Positions 58,767-64,000 of a stretch of 64,000 nt of DNA are shown here, piece after piece. How positions within the stretch are numbered: the first letter of the stretch is position 1; the number at the start of each line of letters is the position of its first letter. This DNA comes from Tritrichomonas musculus. Lineage: Eukaryota; Parabasalia; Tritrichomonadida; Tritrichomonadidae. A program made the translations under genes and the position numbers. The notes beneath the pieces were generated by a model that was given only the letters and a program-made list of their open reading frames with translations, was not told where the DNA came from and made no database searches. The stretch covers positions 4,340,001 through 4,404,000 of the forward strand of contig JAPFFF010000011.1 in NCBI GenBank assembly GCA_039105265.1, in the 5' to 3' direction.

Positions 58767-60464
58767 ATGGCATATGAATTATATAATAATGCTAATGATA
58801 TTATTTTATATACAGCATGTAGGATAAGAGACTTTTATAATATTGCTGATTTTGAAAAACGAGCGAAGAAAAATATAAATGATTATTGCAGAAGTTATTT
58901 AGAAATTGATGTAAAGCCCAATGATGTAAATAATTTTTATGCAATTCACAATAAAGAAATTATTAATATAGTGAAAAATCGAAAACAGCTTTATAAACAA
59001 TATGGTTATTATAATGATGATGATGATTTTACTGAACCTTATGATGATCTTGATATTGAAGTTGAACGAATAACTAGTTATAGAACTGTAATAAAAAATG
59101 CTAAAAAAGAATTGATGGAAAAGGTATTTAAAAACAAACGTAAATTATCACTTGACCAAGTACGAAAATTAGCATCATTTAAAGGATTAAAGGATAAAGA
59201 TATTGAGGATATTTACGCTAAATATTCTAAAGAATGGGAAGAACAGCATACCGAAAAAATTATTGTTAAAGATGAAGGAACTTTGTTCCCGAGCGCAAGC
59301 GAAGTACAGAGAGAAACATTCAATAATAAATTGAAAAAATACGTTATAGAACATATGAACAATGATTTATTAACTTATGAAGATTTTGAACGATTGATTC
59401 GTGGATGGAATAGAGGTAGGAAATCATTAAAAGAATGTTATGAAAATTATAAGAATTTGTATTTTAAACAGCCTGGTACAACAATACAATATACAGAAAC
59501 AAAAGATACTGGATTAATTGGTTATAAAAGTCCTGATAAAATTGAAGTTTTAAAAGGATTGTTTCCTAAAAAGCAAATCGTCGATAATACTGTTAAAGCA
59601 TCGTTTAATTTGAAATCGAATATTAAACGTTATCAACTTCATAAATGCGCTTCAAGGAATACATGGATTATTGATTTAATGTTTTGCGATAAATTAAGTT
59701 ATTTAGTAGCTATCAATGTAAATACTAAATATTTATATGTTGAATTAATGAATGATATAATTGAACCAAATGAGTTTTCCATAAAAGCAACTAAATCAAC
59801 AATTACGTATTTAAGAGCTTTAGATAGAATGATTAATAAAGGTATGAATGTAAAACATTTAATAGGTGATGGTGAATTAGCTTTTAATTCTAAGGAAGCT
59901 AAGGAAGCATATTATAATTCAAAAGGAATTGACTTTAAACCAGTTCCTCGTCAAGTTATGGGTGTATATCCTGAGTTTATGCAAAAAGAACGAAAAGCTG
60001 TAAAAACTGACCCATTACATGGCTCATTAGGAATTATTGATAGAGTGATTAGAACTATTAGAGATATTGCTTATAATATGAAAATTGGTATAATAACACC
60101 GAATATAATGAATGATATCGTTAAACAATATAATTACTCACCACATAAAGGATTGAGTAAATGGGCAGGCTTTAGTGTTTCGCCGAAAATGGTTAATGAT
60201 GATCCTGATTTAGAAGAATATATTGTGAGAAAAATAAATCAGGAAAATTATAATATAATGAACAAACCAGGATTTAAAATTAAAGTTGGTACGAATGTTA
60301 AAGTTTATAATGAAAAAGACACTATGAATAAACGTCGTGCAATTATTCAACCAGGCAGTTTTAAAGTTAATGGTTTTAAGAATGGTTTATATGAAGTTGA
60401 AGGAAATGTTAATGGTAAAAATAAAACTCAATTAATTCCTCGTTATAAATTAGATTTTATATAA
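58767..60464 (+). CDS. Polinton 2 integrase (retroviral-type, RVE fold)
   Basis: 565 residues, longer than the element 1 enzyme because of an N-terminal extension of about 190 residues. The catalytic core runs from WIIDLMFCDK through LVAINVNTKYLYV and HLIGDGELAFNS to DPLHGSLGIIDRVIRTIRDI. The C-terminal beta tail (GTNVKVYNEKDTMNKRR) matches element 1. An in-frame palindromic stretch lies at 59277-59304 (SAS-encoding). The gene reads through without interruption. Confidence 0.9.
   Translation: MAYELYNNANDIILYTACRIRDFYNIADFEKRAKKNINDYCRSYLEIDVKPNDVNNFYAIHNKEIINIVKNRKQLYKQYGYYNDDDDFTEPYDDLDIEVERITSYRTVIKNAKKELMEKVFKNKRKLSLDQVRKLASFKGLKDKDIEDIYAKYSKEWEEQHTEKIIVKDEGTLFPSASEVQRETFNNKLKKYVIEHMNNDLLTYEDFERLIRGWNRGRKSLKECYENYKNLYFKQPGTTIQYTETKDTGLIGYKSPDKIEVLKGLFPKKQIVDNTVKASFNLKSNIKRYQLHKCASRNTWIIDLMFCDKLSYLVAINVNTKYLYVELMNDIIEPNEFSIKATKSTITYLRALDRMINKGMNVKHLIGDGELAFNSKEAKEAYYNSKGIDFKPVPRQVMGVYPEFMQKERKAVKTDPLHGSLGIIDRVIRTIRDIAYNMKIGIITPNIMNDIVKQYNYSPHKGLSKWAGFSVSPKMVNDDPDLEEYIVRKINQENYNIMNKPGFKIKVGTNVKVYNEKDTMNKRRAIIQPGSFKVNGFKNGLYEVEGNVNGKNKTQLIPRYKLDFI
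59277..59304 (+). repeat. Palindromic insert-like motif within the integrase gene
   Basis: GGAAC-ttt-GTTCC (59277-59289) is followed by GAGCGCAAGCGAA. The latter phrase is shared with the hairpin chain at 58343 (positions 58412-58424), although the flanking genes are unrelated. It is in frame, encoding GTLFPSASE. Confidence 0.7.
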
Positions 60465-60472
60465 AGCAAATT

Positions 60473-63400
60473 TCATTTGCTGAAGGCTACGCCCGAGTCG
60501 ACAAGACGAAGCGCATAAGCGAAATACTCACTACGTTTTCCTTCTTCGTATGTTGTTTTAATAGTTCGTGAGAATGATTTAACTGTTGAGACAGTCATAT
60601 TTTTATTCATCGCAAAGCATGGCTGACCTTGGGTAAGGTCGAAGGTTTGACTTTTTCCTTCATATATTGAACGGTATAGTTCCATATAATTCGCATGATA
60701 CCATCTATCAGCTGCATATTTTATTGATGCTTGTGTTAAACCTTTACCTCGTATCATATAGTCGGTTTGTCCTGTTGAATCCTGTAATTTATCGATGTAC
60801 ATTTTCTTCATTAAGAAATATGATTCAATAGAAATTGGTATTTCGTCGTGATTATTAATTGTTGGGAAATCACTGTGAAATTGACCTAAATCAGTACCGA
60901 TTAATTCACGATTATATTTTTCTCTAAATGCTTTAACTAATTTAGGTAAATCTTCAACTTCAATATGCATACTATCGGTATCTTGATAGTAAATATGACA
61001 ACCGATATTATAAGCTAAAACCATTACCTCATTCATAATACGTTTTGACATTGCTAAGACTTGGATACCCAATAATGAAAAGTTAAAATGTTTATCAATT
61101 GGTTTTAAAGTTTTTACGGCATGAATATTTGAATCAGCTATTTCTATATCTTCAACGATTTTATAATAATTTTTAATCCAATATTTATTTAATGCTTCTT
61201 CGTTATCAAAATATTTATAATCTTTATCAACAGGTCTTTCAATAGTTTTACCATAACATGAATTCATGATAAGCTTATATAATTGTTGTAATGGATTTTT
61301 CTGCTTCTTATATTCTAAGCGTTTATTAAATATTTTGCGAATCTCTTTTTGAATGGTATAATCTCGTTTGCCATACCAGGCATAGCCACGTAATATTTCG
61401 AATTCTATTTGTTGGTATTCTATTAAGTCTTCAAGAGTGATATTATCAACAACCATATTTAAAGTTTCACCTTCTGCTAAATTATCGTCATTAAGATTAA
61501 GGCCGTTTACTTTTCTAACAATAAGTGGAAATGGATAATGCTTATTAACTTTTGTTATTTTAATTTCTACAATGTAAGCTCCTTTATCTTGAAAATATTT
61601 TAAAAATTCATCTCGTTTTGCATTTACTTTTTCGCTACCTTCGGTAGAGCCTCTTAACGAGTCAACATTAATAACTTGAGGTTTTCCTTCAACAGTATAT
61701 AAACGAGCCATTGCTGAAGGATATAAACTTACAGCGTCAAAATCACTTAATGGTTTTGTTGTATGCCATTTCTTATTATATGCTGTCATACAACGACCAC
61801 CATAAACTGCATGAGAACAGAATTTACGAACATGACCACCTATTTTATAAAGATTACCATTTGGATAAAATACTTTTTTATTAAATACTTCATTAGCAAG
61901 TGATGATATTGATATATAATTAAAAGGGTCAATGTCAAAATCTTTTATAAAACCATTTCTAAATTCATTAAATCCTAAACGTAATATATTAACGTCTTGT
62001 TGGCAATAAAAGCTTGCATATTTCCACATATCAAAATGGTTTTCATCAATACGACAACCAGGGATTTTATCAATGTTTGAATTAAATAATTTATAATCTT
62101 CAGCTGTCCAAATTTTAGCTTCTAATAATCCGGCTTCATTAATTGAGCCTATATTTGATTTAAGCCTTTCGAGCGTGTAATACTTATATGGGAATATTTC
62201 TTTTTGAATATTTGGGATGTTGAACATTTGAGGAAGCTGTGATAACTTGCATGATAATATAGGTAATGTATCTTTAAAATGTAATGCCTTTATATTTTAT
62301 ATCATCTTTTTGTTTTACCTTTATATTTTATATCATCTTTCATTGTTTTACCTTTATATTTTATATCAGCTTTCATTGTTTTCGTTCCTTTAATTATTGA
62401 ATTATATAAGCCATATTGTGCTAACATTCTTATATCGTATGCTAAATTATGAAAATATATAACTGCTCCATCTGGTAAATATTCTAATAATTGATTGTTG
62501 CAATCTTCACCTCGAAATTCTTTATTAATTTTACCGTTTTGTGATTGAAGAACACACATAAAAGCTTTGTGAATATTCCCTGAAACATCAGCTTCAAAAT
62601 CTGCATACCAATATGTAGGGTCGGCTGCTTTAGGGTTATTTTTAACTTTTGGCGGTGCTATTAATTTTGTGCAACTTCCAGGGTCATATTCTAAATTAAT
62701 ATTTGATATATCTGTTTCAATTTCATTATAAAATACTGTATTTAATATTCTATATTGTCCAAAAGTAATTGGTTTAAAATATCCTTGTTTGAATAGTTCT
62801 CTTACAAGATTTGATGATGTTATATATTGACGTGCTTTTCTCCAATGGTCAGTGTTATATTCTTTATCAAATTTATCATCAGCTAGATTTTTATTAATAT
62901 TTTTAATGTAATAATTGCTAAATGGTGTTTTCTCTTCGATGAAATAATGATTCTCGAATATGTTGAATGTATGAGTATGTTGTGGTTCAGCATCTTTAAA
63001 TCCCATATATGATTTACTATTTTTATTTTCACGTGAGCGAACTGTTTGCTTTTTGCATTTTGCAGATTCATTAATATATGATAACTTAATTTTAATCTTA
63101 AATTCTTCACATAATTTATTAATTGATGATTGTGATAAGTACCTGTTATTAATTCTTAAACGAATTTTATTTAACTCATCATCTGCATAACTTCCTGTTT
63201 GTTTAAGTGCATATATAAAACAGCAATCATTTAATTCTTCTCTTTGGATGCCTTTATCATTTAATAATGAATCGAATATTTGTAATCGTTTAAGATAATC
63301 AATTATTTTTATTGGTACTTTATCAGTTGTGAGATATTGAAAGAATGAACCACCAACATCATTATTACCTTTATATTTATTAAATTTACTAAATGCAATT

Positions 63401-64000
63401 GCTGAAAATAATGACCAAGGAGGTAAATCTTGACCACCTTTTTCATAAAAGTATTCAGCCGGTTTTTTGTCAATATTGAATATAAAGTTTTCTTCAGTGA
63501 AATTATTCATTAGTTTATTATAATTTTCAGGGTTTAATTGTTTTGTATACCAATGACCATTAACTTTATAATGTAATTTATATTTCTCAATAATTGGTAA
63601 TGTTGAGATATTTTCATTAAAGAAATTTAGAAGTAATGGAAATATTTTTTTCCTACCATAATTATTTAATCGTTCAAAATCGATTTCCCAATTTGTAGGA
63701 GTTCGTTCTAAATTCTCCATTATTTCTTTTATTATTTGATCTTGTTCTTCATTATTTCGTTTCCATTTGTTATAATCATTAACTTCTTTAATGCGCTGTT
63801 GTTTAAATTTTGTTTTTAATTGTTTTCGTTTGAAATCATATAATTTATCTGGTATTTGCTTATATTTATTTTTAATATTTTTGAATAGTTCATCATCGGC
63901 TCTTTTTTGTTCTCTATTCTTATATTCATCAGTATCAATATATCGTTGTAATGGTTGTGGTGATGGAATATTTAAACCTTTAGCGAACCAATACATAGAA
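60473..64000 (-). CDS. Polinton 2 family B DNA polymerase (5' end outside window); not whole
   Basis: The region shows an exonuclease domain (YWYADFEAD, FHNLAYDIRM, YCQQDVNILR) and palm motifs A (DFDAVSLYPSAM), B (KLIMNSCYGKT) and C (YYQDTDSMHIEV). A long N-terminal part continues past the window edge. Relative to element 1 there is an extra segment of about 16 residues after motif A that contains a palindrome (61635-61647). About one break is seen in the visible part. It converges tail to tail with the integrase (8-bp gap). Confidence 0.88.
61635..61647 (-). repeat. Mini-hairpin within the polymerase gene
   Basis: CTACC-ttc-GGTAG is a perfect 5-bp stem. It encodes part of the Gly/Ser-rich stretch RGSTEGSEK, which has no counterpart in the element 1 polymerase and lies in an extra segment of about 16 residues. 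Confidence 0.7.

Larger units (their letters stand above)
46449..64000 (+). mobile_element. Polinton (Maverick) element 2, left end to window edge
   Basis: The start AGTTAGTATATAAAAGTCAT is recognisably related to the TIR start of element 1, including a hairpin (GACCTTCGGTC, 46476-46486) at the matching place. It carries the hallmark genes: packaging ATPase, capsid protein, fibre-like protein, integrase and polymerase. The right TIR is outside the window, so ends and target duplication cannot be compared. About three breaks are seen in the visible coding content. The gene set matches element 1 but belongs to a clearly diverged lineage. Confidence 0.88.

Overview
The window looks like nuclear DNA of a parabasalid protist, most likely a trichomonad of the Tritrichomonas foetus / Trichomonas vaginalis kind. 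The reasons are: very AT-rich intergenic DNA with long A/T runs; intronless genes; TCATT-type initiator motifs 5 to 22 bases before start codons; and the gene families present. These are Pmp-like (Chlamydia polymorphic-membrane-protein-like) surface proteins, TKL-type kinases fused to Sel1 repeats, ankyrin relics, BspA/DUF285-type leucine-rich repeats, a relic of a class III nucleotidyl cyclase, a Rab-like GTPase, and two Polinton (Maverick) elements. The species call is an inference.

Layout. 1-3600 is the 5' part of a Pmp-like surface-protein gene on the minus strand, which runs off the left edge and is built of 909-bp tandem repeats. 3601-7763 is decayed DNA with an ankyrin-repeat relic, an unidentified open remnant, a copy of a small repeat family and a cyclase relic. 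7764-24115 is Polinton 1, with TIRs of about 351 bp that look identical and a 5-bp target duplication; it carries polB, integrase, packaging ATPase, a probable major capsid protein, a fibre-like protein and several small conserved proteins. 25121-27323 is a hAT transposon with an open transposase, 20-bp TIRs and a perfect 8-bp target duplication. 27453-35092 holds host genes: a small membrane protein, a Rab-like GTPase with an unusual switch II, a kinase-Sel1 protein of about 1004 residues, and a coiled-coil/tail-collar-like protein with one apparent frameshift. 35406-35883 is a hAT-like MITE. 36152-41447 is a second Pmp-like gene, clearly a pseudogene, with a long F-[ST]-x-[ST]-x-x hexapeptide stalk. 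41944-42765 is a type I phosphodiesterase / alkaline phosphatase superfamily gene. 44312-45997 is a large near-identical inverted repeat. 46032-46187 is a BspA-like relic. 46449-64000 is the left part of Polinton 2, whose right end lies outside the window.

The two Polintons carry largely the same gene set, from clearly diverged lineages. One half of the gene map (polB, integrase, basic protein, Cys-motif protein, fibre) is inverted relative to the capsid/packaging half. Both elements look like fairly young insertions that have begun to decay: about one break is seen in element 1 and about three in the visible part of element 2. The most unusual structure in the window is in Polinton 2. At the junctions between convergent genes it has chains of consecutive perfect mini-hairpins, each 13-16 bases with a 5-7 bp stem and a 2-3 base loop (one 5-bp stem has a 5-base loop). 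Related palindromes lie in frame inside its coding regions.
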